Origin: a virus
Direction: 5' to 3' (one strand)
Length of the DNA: 35,944 bases
Virus record (IMG/VR): IMGVR_UViG_3300031963_000471
Location: 1-35,944 of that record
In this document: in pieces, positions 22,566-28,255 of the stretch
How the letters are laid out: every line of letters begins with the position of its first letter
How positions within the stretch are numbered: position 1 is the first letter of the stretch
Made by a program: the position numbers and the translations under genes
Notes under the pieces: generated by a model
Seen by the model: only the letters and a program-made list of their open reading frames with translations
What the model was told of the DNA's origin: nothing
The model's database searches: none

Positions 22566-22760
22566 TTATGTAAGGGCTGTGATTTGGTCACCTGTATCTA
22601 GTACAATAAGCTCCCATGCATCCTCATACATGATGCGCTCGGTATTCAAACATCGGTATTGCTGAAAATTATCGAATGTTATGAATTTAGGGCAGGCATG
22701 TTCGTAGGGCATGTAGCCAATAGCTGAAATAGTACCGTCAATGTTTACATTTATTCTCAT
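22566..22760 (-). CDS. Small hypothetical protein, 64 aa
   Basis: A short beta-rich protein (MRINVNIDGTISAIGYMPYE) ending in WELIVLDTGDQITALT. It overlaps the propeller-like gene by 4 bases, so it is its partner on the transcript. The alternation of strands suggests a small cap or trimer-forming domain at the base of a fibre. No membrane segment or motif is seen. About 65 non-coding bases separate it from the protease gene, with an AT-rich stretch that could hold a promoter. Confidence 0.5.
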   Translation of the reverse strand: MRINVNIDGTISAIGYMPYEHACPKFITFDNFQQYRCLNTERIMYEDAWELIVLDTGDQITALT

Positions 22761-23830
22761 ATTTCAAGTTGATTTTTGCAATGCGAGAAATGGTTATTTA
22801 CGCTATTAAGAGAATCGTAAGTGCCAGGCAGTGTAATATAACCTACATAAGTGTCAGTACTTGGGTTGAACACATTTATCTGCGATGTAGTACCACTAGA
22901 AATAGCCGAAATAATAATAGCACCGTTGTTAGCTTGGAAAACTGCACTATTACCGCTTGTTCCGCATGCTAAACTACCACCATCTAGTATAACGGGCTCG
23001 AGGATTATCTTGCGTAGATTATTCCCATTCGGCAAGTAAATGGCGTTACCAATCCTAGCATATCTTGAAACGTTACTAGCAGTCGTTACAGATAGTGTTG
23101 CCAACCTTTGGTATACACCGTTAATAATTCTCCATACTTGTAAAGCGGTTAATGTTCGAGCAATTATGTACTCGCCAGAAATTGATAACGCATTAAAACC
23201 AACACCGCTATAAACTGAAAACAAACTGCTATAATTTACCGATGTTGTGTAAAATGCAACCGAACAAATAGAATTAGCAATTCCACCAACCATAACAGAT
23301 TGATTAATGTGATTACATTGTATATTAGTACGTGCGCTTACGTCAACTGACCCTTGATAAAATGGGAATGAAGTACCAATTTGAGATAGAGATTTACAAC
23401 TTAATATCCTTGGATTATTATTAGCTCCAATAAGAACAACATCATGACCAGAAACATAACATACACCAACTTGCGGCTGACCTGATGTGTGGGTAAACGA
23501 ACCTACAATCGTGTTGAATGAGGCTGATGAAGGGTCAGCGTTTATACGTTCAACTGTGCTAGGCGAAATTGCCCATACCTCTTTACGAGTAGGCACGTAC
23601 ACAAGGGTTGTAGGACCTTGTGTTGTATTTATCTGGGACACAAAAGGATTAACAGTCCACGTACCAGCACCTGCATAATTAGCTGCAGTCAGAAGCGTGG
23701 AATCGTAACATACAACTCTTTGAACGGTACTTATGGTACAGATGATATATACGTACCTACCATTGCCACCTAAATCAATAGACAGACCTCTATCTGTTAT
23801 CTGTTTCTTAAAAGGGAAACCCTCTTGCAT
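22757..23830 (-). CDS. Putative receptor-binding beta-propeller-like protein
   Basis: A 357-aa protein, Ser/Thr/Asn/Ile-rich, with repeated beta units of about 45-50 residues: YVPTRKEVWAISPSTVERI, GHDVVLIGANNNPRILS, SGEYIIARTLTALQVWRI, NAIYLPNGNNLRKIIL, FNPSTDTYVGYITLPGTYD. This looks like blade repeats of a WD/Kelch- or NHL-type propeller. No enzymatic motif is visible. It sits between the 142-aa and 64-aa proteins with tight spacing, in a cluster with the collagen-bearing fibre. A receptor-binding role is inferred. Base composition is AT-richer than the head genes nearby, hinting at exchange between phages. Confidence 0.6.
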   Translation of the reverse strand: MQEGFPFKKQITDRGLSIDLGGNGRYVYIICTISTVQRVVCYDSTLLTAANYAGAGTWTVNPFVSQINTTQGPTTLVYVPTRKEVWAISPSTVERINADPSSASFNTIVGSFTHTSGQPQVGVCYVSGHDVVLIGANNNPRILSCKSLSQIGTSFPFYQGSVDVSARTNIQCNHINQSVMVGGIANSICSVAFYTTSVNYSSLFSVYSGVGFNALSISGEYIIARTLTALQVWRIINGVYQRLATLSVTTASNVSRYARIGNAIYLPNGNNLRKIILEPVILDGGSLACGTSGNSAVFQANNGAIIISAISSGTTSQINVFNPSTDTYVGYITLPGTYDSLNSVNNHFSHCKNQLEI

Positions 23831-23832
23831 AA

Positions 23833-24261
23833 TTAGAAGTCTTTTCTGTGTGTGAGCACTGTAATCGTTTGACCGGCCGTTACAGCAGTGTTAACACGCA
23901 TTCTTATTTTATAACCAACAGGCAATGGAATGTAGTAATTCTGATCACGATCCAATAATCTGCCAACAATAAAACCGGTTGCCGGTTGAATTAAACGCAA
24001 AGGGTCGGGTGTAGCAATGACTGTACCTTGAGTAATGGCCACCGTAGCCAACTTAATAGGAATGTCGTTAGTACCGTCATTGGCAAATAAGGTTATATCT
24101 CTGGTAGTTGTTATGTCACCACTTACCTGTATTTCGTAGACATAGCTACCGTCAGTACCAGCGGCACATATATCTTTGATATTTGTTCCGTCAGCGTTTA
24201 CGAATGTAGTACGTGTATACACATCGTTTTGCAACATGAATGGGGTTGTATTTTTTGCCAT
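23833..24261 (-). CDS. Small beta-rich virion protein, 142 aa
   Basis: A 142-aa all-beta protein beginning MAKNTTPFMLQNDVYTRTT, followed by alternating strands (YVYEIQVSGDITTTRDITLF, IPIKLATVAITQGTVIATP) and a C-terminal GYKIRMRVNTAVTAGQTITV. This pattern is common in small phage accessory proteins placed beside fibres. It is 2 bases from the propeller gene and 12 from the fibre gene. No family is named with confidence. It is probably an attachment or head-surface protein. Confidence 0.55.
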   Translation of the reverse strand: MAKNTTPFMLQNDVYTRTTFVNADGTNIKDICAAGTDGSYVYEIQVSGDITTTRDITLFANDGTNDIPIKLATVAITQGTVIATPDPLRLIQPATGFIVGRLLDRDQNYYIPLPVGYKIRMRVNTAVTAGQTITVLTHRKDF

Positions 24262-24273
24262 ATTCTTTATCTA

Positions 24274-24951
24274 TTACATTCCGGCAAATGCCGATATAAA
24301 ACTAATTGAACTGTCGTTTCCTTGTGCCCCTTGTGGCCCTTGAATACCCTGTAAGCTATCTAACCATTCGGCTTCGGTACCTTCAAAACCATTTTCTACA
24401 GCCACCTGGTATGCACTTAAGCCATCTATACCTATAATAGTAGTAGTGGCAGGTATGTAATCAATACCCACAGCCACACCATCAAGGTTTACATTGCCAC
24501 TGGCAAACCAACACGGCTGCCGGTAGCTGCCGCCAAATACAAAACTTAGCGCACCATCTACCTCTTTAAAGCTAAAGCTTAAGCCATTGCCCGCTTCACC
24601 ACATATAAAGTAATTTCCGTTCAGGTCTTTAATAAGCACAATCCATCGCTTGTAGCTCATTTCGTGAAACAGGCTTAGGTTGTATGCACTTTTTTTAGCA
24701 GCCTTACCTTCTATCACCACAGGGTATGTTGGCCCATCGGGTGTAAGCTTCTGCTCATTGCCCAGGTTCAGGGTTTTTAAAATGCTGGCACCTACATACC
24801 ACTCATCTCCATCGGTATATCCAATATTATCCAAATCAATAACACCGGCATTGTGAGCCGGTATAGTATCAATAGCTGAATCCGGCACAAAGTAAAAATG
24901 TACATAGCCCGGTATATTTTGGCCACCATCAAAGCGATCAAAGTTTCGCAT
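24274..24951 (-). CDS. Tail-fibre-like protein with short collagen-like tail
   Basis: A 225-aa protein with an N-terminal MRNFDRFDGGQNIPGYVHF domain and a C-terminal SAYQVAVENGFEGTEAEW segment, then a short collagen-like G-x-x run (GIQGPQGAQGN, about residues 202-212). The GFxGTExEW motif followed by GPQG is a well-known junction in phage fibre and host-interaction proteins. It is the first structural gene after the regulatory region and precedes the 142-aa protein by 12 bases. A fibre base or adaptor role is inferred. The collagen run is short for a stalk, so a trimerisation knob is likely. Confidence 0.65.
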   Translation of the reverse strand: MRNFDRFDGGQNIPGYVHFYFVPDSAIDTIPAHNAGVIDLDNIGYTDGDEWYVGASILKTLNLGNEQKLTPDGPTYPVVIEGKAAKKSAYNLSLFHEMSYKRWIVLIKDLNGNYFICGEAGNGLSFSFKEVDGALSFVFGGSYRQPCWFASGNVNLDGVAVGIDYIPATTTIIGIDGLSAYQVAVENGFEGTEAEWLDSLQGIQGPQGAQGNDSSISFISAFAGM

Positions 24952-24993
24952 GGCACAAAGTTCAGACCTGGTGCGTAAATAAAAGGTACGGCA

Positions 24994-25680
24994 TTAGTTA
25001 GTAGTAGCCTTAATAATATTGGCAATAGAAGAATTAGCTATATTAACAAAGTCATATCGGCCAATGCGCTGTACGCTTATCGTGTGATACACATTCTTCA
25101 TGCGGCTATATGTGCGCTCGCTAATCTCCAAAGCCCTTATAAAATCAGCCCTTGGCACCATACCCGGTGCAATGGCTACATGTGGCGTATCATGCGGGAC
25201 ATTTTTTGCATAAATTTTAATACCTTGTAAATCAATATTTTCACGCACACAATAGCGTTGCAATGCTTTTTTAATGGTTTGAAACGGCAAATCCTCTTCT
25301 GAGAAACCATAGTGCGCAGATAAATCTTGTACCATATCTTTAAAAGAAAACTTACGTTCCTCGCGATGGCTCCTGCGTATATTGGCTTCCAGTTCGGTTT
25401 CAAAACGGTCTTTAATATAACCTTCTACCAGGCAATTGAATACTACAGTATTTTGCCTAGTAAGCATCCAGCCTTTGGTGTGAAACACACGCTCAGGCAG
25501 CTCCAGCTTAATGCTGTGTGTGTACTCTGCCAGGCACACATCTTTATCGAGCCCTGCATTTTTACTAAATAAGGCATGCACAGCAGGTAGCAGGTATGGC
25601 TTTAGCTTGTGGCCTTCGGCAAAAAATTTAGCTACCCATGGCTTCACCGGTATAGGATCGGAATAGAAGTGGTGTTTCAT
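24994..25680 (-). CDS. Putative DNA-binding regulator next to a TGYGACA array
   Basis: A 228-aa protein. I chose the ATG at 25678-25680 (MKHHFYSDPIPVKPW) because the open frame upstream runs into the repeat region and has poor coding character. The C-terminal third contains a helix-turn-helix-like pattern (RADFIRALEISERTYSRMKN, then a basic wing ISVQRIGRYDFV). The middle is charged, and LSAHYGFSEEDLPFQTIKKAL resembles a second helical domain. No enzyme motif is seen. The gene is first in the late-direction transcript, 43 bases from the fibre gene, and the boxes of the array begin 45 bases upstream of its start. It may be a late-gene activator or an initiator that binds those boxes. Confidence 0.5.
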   Translation of the reverse strand: MKHHFYSDPIPVKPWVAKFFAEGHKLKPYLLPAVHALFSKNAGLDKDVCLAEYTHSIKLELPERVFHTKGWMLTRQNTVVFNCLVEGYIKDRFETELEANIRRSHREERKFSFKDMVQDLSAHYGFSEEDLPFQTIKKALQRYCVRENIDLQGIKIYAKNVPHDTPHVAIAPGMVPRADFIRALEISERTYSRMKNVYHTISVQRIGRYDFVNIANSSIANIIKATTN

Positions 25681-25724
25681 TTTTTCGATTTTGTGATACA
25701 AAAATGCAACAGAAGTACACACCA

Positions 25725-26035
25725 TGCGACACAATTTTTGCACACTGCAACACCCAAAAATATACAACTGAACTTTTGCTGTCACATCAGTCACACTGTT
25801 ACAAATCACTTTAACTCTTTCTTTATCAATTAAATAAAAATGTGACTAAATGTGACTGAAGGTGTGACACTAATGTGACTGAAAGTGACATAAAACGGCT
25901 AAATTTGTTCACTGTCACAATCTGTCACATCAATAGCAGCAAGGCTTTGAGGTCAATTTGTGACAGATGTGACACAAAACCACCTTGTGCCAATATTTTT
26001 ACCAAACCAAAAAAATGCGCTGAAAAACTGCGACT
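25725..26035. repeat. Array of about 13 TGYGAC-type boxes with helical phasing
   Basis: Non-coding DNA holding TGYGAC-type boxes. On the plus strand: TGCGACA 25725; TGTGACT 25841, 25851, 25874; TGTGACA 25863; AGTGACA 25884; TGTGACA 25959, 25968; TGCGACT 26029. In reverse orientation: TGTCACA 25780, AGTCACA near 25790, TGTCACA 25913, 25923. Within clusters the boxes recur every 9-12 bases, about one helical turn. The stretch 25681-26067 has no other gene. It precedes the putative regulator and late genes and resembles the TGYGACA boxes at the immunity switch. Candidate roles: operator array, late-promoter activator site or replication iterons. Confidence 0.8.
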
Positions 26036-26067
26036 ACTACTATTGCCACTTTTCGAAGCGTTAGCAT

Positions 26068-26098
26068 AAAAAATCGCCCCGGAAAATCCGAGGCGATT
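26068..26098 (-). terminator. Rho-independent terminator of the phosphoribosyltransferase gene
   Basis: On the minus strand an ATCGCC-containing stem of about 11 bp (one G-T pair) is followed by a T run. The hairpin overlaps the gene's stop codon. It isolates the early transcript from the box array and late genes. Confidence 0.85.
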
Positions 26099-26603
26099 AA
26101 CGGCAGCTTTTAGCCAAAGCCAAGCAAGTAACCGAAGCAGCACCGGCATCCAGCAGCATATCCGTAATGGCGGTAAATGTGGTACCTGTAGTGGTAACAT
26201 CATCTACCAGTAGTATGTGTTGGTTAGCCACCACATCGGCATTAATAGATATGCTGCATTTAAGTGCATCGGCATTGCGTGTATTGCTTCGGCAAAAGCT
26301 GGCTGTGCTGTGTGTTTTGCGAATGGCGTGTGTAGCATCGTGTAGCAGCGGGTGGCGTTTACCTACAGCCGATGCGATTTTTGTAATGGAATTAGTGCGG
26401 GTGCAGTCGCTAGATGGTACAGCCATAATAAGCGTATGATCGGTAATGTGCTGATAGCACCAATCCAGCAATTGGATGTAAAATAAATTAAGCGCTGGCC
26501 GTACACCGGCTTTAAAGGTGCGTAGCTGAAAGCTAGGAGCGTGCGTATTATCAATATGCATGGGGTAATATCTGTTCAGGTAATTGTATGTGTTGATGTG
26601 CAT
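26097..26603 (-). CDS. ComF-like phosphoribosyltransferase
   Basis: A 168-aa protein ending in a classic PRPP-binding loop (about residues 130-143, ILLVDDVTTTGTTF, with D134-D135) and helical TAITDMLLDAGAASV. The centre (SFCRSNTRNADALKCS) matches the R/N-rich region before the PRTase motif in ComF-type proteins. The zinc-finger N-terminus of full ComF (usually about 230 aa) is absent. Such enzymes bind phosphoribosyl pyrophosphate; ComF helps DNA uptake in naturally competent bacteria, but phage members have no proven role. It is bounded by terminators on both sides, so it forms a one-gene unit. Possible roles are nucleotide salvage, DNA handling or host modulation. Confidence 0.75.
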   Translation of the reverse strand: MHINTYNYLNRYYPMHIDNTHAPSFQLRTFKAGVRPALNLFYIQLLDWCYQHITDHTLIMAVPSSDCTRTNSITKIASAVGKRHPLLHDATHAIRKTHSTASFCRSNTRNADALKCSISINADVVANQHILLVDDVTTTGTTFTAITDMLLDAGAASVTCLALAKSCR

Positions 26604-26616
26604 GGCTTGGTATTAA

Positions 26617-26649
26617 TTAAAAAACCCTGACGTTTTACGGTCAGGGTTT
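26617..26649 (-). terminator. Rho-independent terminator
   Basis: On the minus strand an AAACCCTGAC / GTCAGGGTTT type stem with a short loop is followed by a T run, ten bases after the 91-aa gene. Confidence 0.88.
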
Positions 26650-26658
26650 AGGTGGTGA

Positions 26659-26934
26659 TTAAGCTTGTTTAAGAATTTCATCACGGTATTCACCTTGCCA
26701 ATATTCTTTCAATTGGTAGCATGTAGCATCGTATTTGTAGGCATCGGCCAGTTCTTTTATAAAGGCTATCATGTGTGTGAGGTGGCTGTGTGGCGCGTTT
26801 GTTTGCATGCAACGGTTAGCCATTATTCCTAGCTTTTTGCCAAGGTCAAAGCTTATTGATGTGTTTTCGCGAGCTGCTTTGCGAATGGTAAAGTAGGTAA
26901 TGCGTACCCATTTGTTGTGATCTGCTGTATTCAT
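26659..26934 (-). CDS. Hypothetical early protein, 91 aa
   Basis: A helical soluble protein starting MNTADHNKWVRITYFTIRKA and ending ELADAYKYDATCYQLKEYWQ. A run of Met, Asn and His sits near the middle (MANRCMQTNAPHSHLTHM). I recognise no motif. It is the last gene of the early block before a terminator, and behind a structured leader region (26959-27071). The leader may control its expression. Function unknown. Confidence 0.5.
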   Translation of the reverse strand: MNTADHNKWVRITYFTIRKAARENTSISFDLGKKLGIMANRCMQTNAPHSHLTHMIAFIKELADAYKYDATCYQLKEYWQGEYRDEILKQA

Positions 26935-26958
26935 ACTGTTTATTAATTAATTATACCC

Positions 26959-27071
26959 GTGCACCCGAAGGGCTAGTGCACACGCAGCTACTCCACAAAT
27001 GCAAGTGGCAAATTGGAATACCGGAAAGCAATGAGGATATGCCGAGAAAACACTTGCATGAGTAGACCGTG
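26959..27071 (-). ncRNA. Structured non-coding element with a long-range stem
   Basis: Between the 91-aa gene and the membrane-peptide genes lies non-coding DNA that folds strongly. Arm CTACTC-ATGCAAGTG (26988-27007, with a 5-base bulge) pairs with CACTTGCATGAGTAG (27051-27065), and outer bases CACG/CGTG extend it; the loop of about 43 bases has further pairing potential. A second hairpin (26959-26981) has GTGCAC at both ends and a CCCTTCGGG core. It precedes the 91-aa ATG, so it could be a structured 5' leader or a small RNA. The strand is inferred. Confidence 0.5.
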
Positions 27072-27089
27072 GGCGAAGTTTGCAACGGA

Positions 27090-27212
27090 TTAATTAATAA
27101 ACAGGCACAGCAGAGCGCCTGCAATGGGTAGCACTACGGCACCCGCTAGCAGCGTGTAACAATAAGCAACCCGGGCATAGCTAGTGGCGCTTGCGCATGC
27201 TGCGGTGAGCAC
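27090..27212 (-). CDS. Tiny membrane peptide, 40 aa
   Basis: A short open frame with a GTG start (27210-27212). It encodes about 40 residues with one strong hydrophobic segment (TLLAGAVVLPIAGALLCLFI) preceded by a polar, Tyr/Arg-containing part. It partly overlaps the neighbouring small peptide gene. Short hydrophobic peptides are frequent in phage accessory regions, as holin, toxin or membrane modifiers. No start-site motif is strong, so expression is uncertain. Confidence 0.35.
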   Translation of the reverse strand: MLTAACASATSYARVAYCYTLLAGAVVLPIAGALLCLFIN

Positions 27213-27270
27213 GCCTGAGTGGATGCTCGAAGAGTGATTTTATAAAGCCGATAAGCCAACGCTTAAACAT
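27181..27270 (-). CDS. Tiny basic amphipathic peptide, 29 aa
   Basis: A 29-residue frame, MFKRWLIGFIKSLFEHPLRR and then AHRSMRKRH, with an amphipathic hydrophobic helix and a strongly basic tail, as in membrane-active peptides. Its ATG overlaps the ATG of a plus-strand gene on the palindrome CATG at 27268-27271, so both start codons use the same four bases. The upstream frame continues to 27423 antisense to that gene; I use the downstream ATG as the conservative start. Existence is uncertain. Confidence 0.3.
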   Translation of the reverse strand: MFKRWLIGFIKSLFEHPLRRAHRSMRKRH

Positions 27271-27526
27271 GCGTACGAAGATAGTATATTGCCAAGCAAT
27301 GGGCGATAAACTGAAACAAGCCACCACCGATAAGGCCGTAATAACGATAAGCCATACTAACCCGGCCCATATGCACCAGCTGCGCGTGTTGCTGAACGAT
27401 AACCCCGATGCAGCCAATAGCATACTGCCACTACTACCAGCAGGTAGCCGGTACGTAAGCAGCCAATTATATACAGCGGCAAATGGCAGCCATCACATAC
27501 GCATACACTTTGAGGTAAGCGAGTAG
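27269..27526 (+). CDS. Plus-strand hypothetical protein, 85 aa
   Basis: A soluble protein MRTKIVYCQAMGDKLKQATT continuing to a C-terminal SHHIRIHFEVSE. Codon use resembles that of the phage's minus-strand genes, which supports coding on the plus strand, opposite to nearly all neighbours. The amino-acid makeup (Asn, Ala, His, Asp) is that of an ordinary soluble protein, while the antisense reading is unusually hydrophobic. No motif is seen. It begins the plus-strand island that ends in an attC-like hairpin. Confidence 0.5.
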   Translation: MRTKIVYCQAMGDKLKQATTDKAVITISHTNPAHMHQLRVLLNDNPDAANSILPLLPAGSRYVSSQLYTAANGSHHIRIHFEVSE

Positions 27527-27655
27527 ATTGCTTGTCAATACTTTGCGAGTTTTATAACAATTAGCTTTTGTTGATAAAACGTATTATACACAGAGAAGAT
27601 GCCAATAGAATTCACACATTGCCATGTGAACTAATACATACTGTGGAAAATGAGT

Positions 27656-27688
27656 ATTGAACCACGTAAATAGGCCACATTATATTTG
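27656..27688 (+). promoter_or_regulatory. Bacteroidetes-type promoter (ATTG / TATATTTG)
   Basis: TATATTTG at 27681-27688 matches the TAnnTTTG -7 box exactly, with an ATTG -33-like element (27656-27659) 21 bases before it. The 35-codon plus-strand gene begins 17 bases after the box. A TTCACA-N8-TGTGAA dyad at 27611-27630 may be an operator. Confidence 0.5.
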
Positions 27689-27705
27689 GAACAAATCTAA
27701 TTCTT

Positions 27706-27813
27706 ATGGAAAAGAAAACGCCACCTAGATGGTGGCATTTCAGAAACCAGCTGATTAGTACAATAGTTAGAGATTTTTTGATAGTATTGATCCACTTCTT
27801 AAAAAATCGCTAA
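27706..27813 (+). CDS. Candidate membrane peptide, type I-toxin-like, 35 aa
   Basis: A 35-residue protein. A Lys/Pro/Arg/Trp-rich N-terminus (MEKKTPPRWWHF) is followed by one hydrophobic helix (about residues 16-32, LISTIVRDFLIVLIHF) and a basic end (LKNR). It has a dedicated promoter (TATATTTG at 27681) and a plus-strand terminator at 27826-27861, so it forms a compact transcript of about 160 bases. The hairpin GCCACC/GGTGGC lies in the first codons and could hide the start region. Type I toxins have this size and layout, but no antisense RNA has been identified. It could also be a superinfection or holin-like factor. Confidence 0.5.
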   Translation: MEKKTPPRWWHFRNQLISTIVRDFLIVLIHFLKNR

Positions 27814-27825
27814 CACAGCTGAAGA

Positions 27826-27861
27826 AAGAGCCCTTACTCGGTGAGTAGGGGTTTCTTTTTT
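27826..27861 (+). terminator. Plus-strand rho-independent terminator
   Basis: GAGCCCTTACTC and GAGTAGGGGTTTC form an 11-12 bp stem (few G-T pairs) around a GGT loop, followed on the plus strand by TTTTT. It ends the small membrane-peptide transcript. Confidence 0.85.
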
Positions 27862-27997
27862 ACATGAGCAAACAAAAACAAAAATTAGTTATTGTGCAAT
27901 CGAAAAATGCACATCAAATGTTTATAACCATTACAAACAGCCACCCAGCGCAGCGCAATTCCTGCAAAAGCTACCGCACTACCTACGGAACTGCGTA

Positions 27998-28044
27998 TAA
28001 CGGTCGCTGAGCGAAACGGGTACGCTTCGCCCAGCTTTGCGTTA
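27998..28044. repeat. attC-like imperfect hairpin
   Basis: TAACG ... CGTTA ends enclose an internal stem (GCTGAGCGAA against TTCGCCCAGC with one mismatch) with a small internal loop. This resembles an integron attC site. The end of a short plus-strand frame (27864-28010) runs into it, as in integron cassettes, but the outer RYYYAAC/GTTRRRY signatures match only partly. The stretch also ends next to the minus-strand 66-aa gene, so a bidirectional terminator-like role is possible. Confidence 0.4.
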
Positions 28045-28051
28045 GCGGGTC

Positions 28052-28252
28052 TTATAATTTAATCATTTGTTTTTCGGTGAGCATTTTATTCCAGGCATCT
28101 ATTTCTACGTATTGCAGTTCTTGGTGGCTATCTACCCGGTACAGGGTTACAGCTACTACTACATCGCTGTGCATCGAGGCGTACCATAGGTTTATTACTA
28201 CCCACTTGCGCCTGCGCACATCAATGTATGTGGTATATTTCTCGGCTGTCAT
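28052..28252 (-). CDS. Hypothetical early protein, 66 aa
   Basis: A small alpha/beta protein (MTAEKYTTYIDVRRRKWVVI; C-terminal DAWNKMLTEKQMIKL) following the large primase/helicase by 3 bases and likely translated with it. Its four strands and basic patch could bind nucleic acid, but there is no diagnostic motif. It could be a replication accessory protein because of the tight coupling to the helicase gene; this is inference from position. Confidence 0.5.
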   Translation of the reverse strand: MTAEKYTTYIDVRRRKWVVINLWYASMHSDVVVAVTLYRVDSHQELQYVEIDAWNKMLTEKQMIKL

Positions 28253-28255
28253 TTC

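Noticed and set aside
27181-27423. 80-codon hydrophobic minus-strand frame opposite the 85-aa plus-strand gene
   Set aside because: Its first part is the antisense of a better coding frame, with clustered Trp, Cys and Leu. Only the last 29 codons read plausibly.
27710-27735. Hairpin GCCACC/GGTGGC as a minus-strand terminator
   Set aside because: It lies in the first codons of the plus-strand peptide gene and far from any minus-strand stop. Noted as a start-region structure instead.
27864-28010. 48-codon plus-strand frame before the attC-like hairpin as a definite gene
   Set aside because: The start lies directly behind a terminator, there is no promoter and the composition is atypical. Kept only as part of the attC-like observation.
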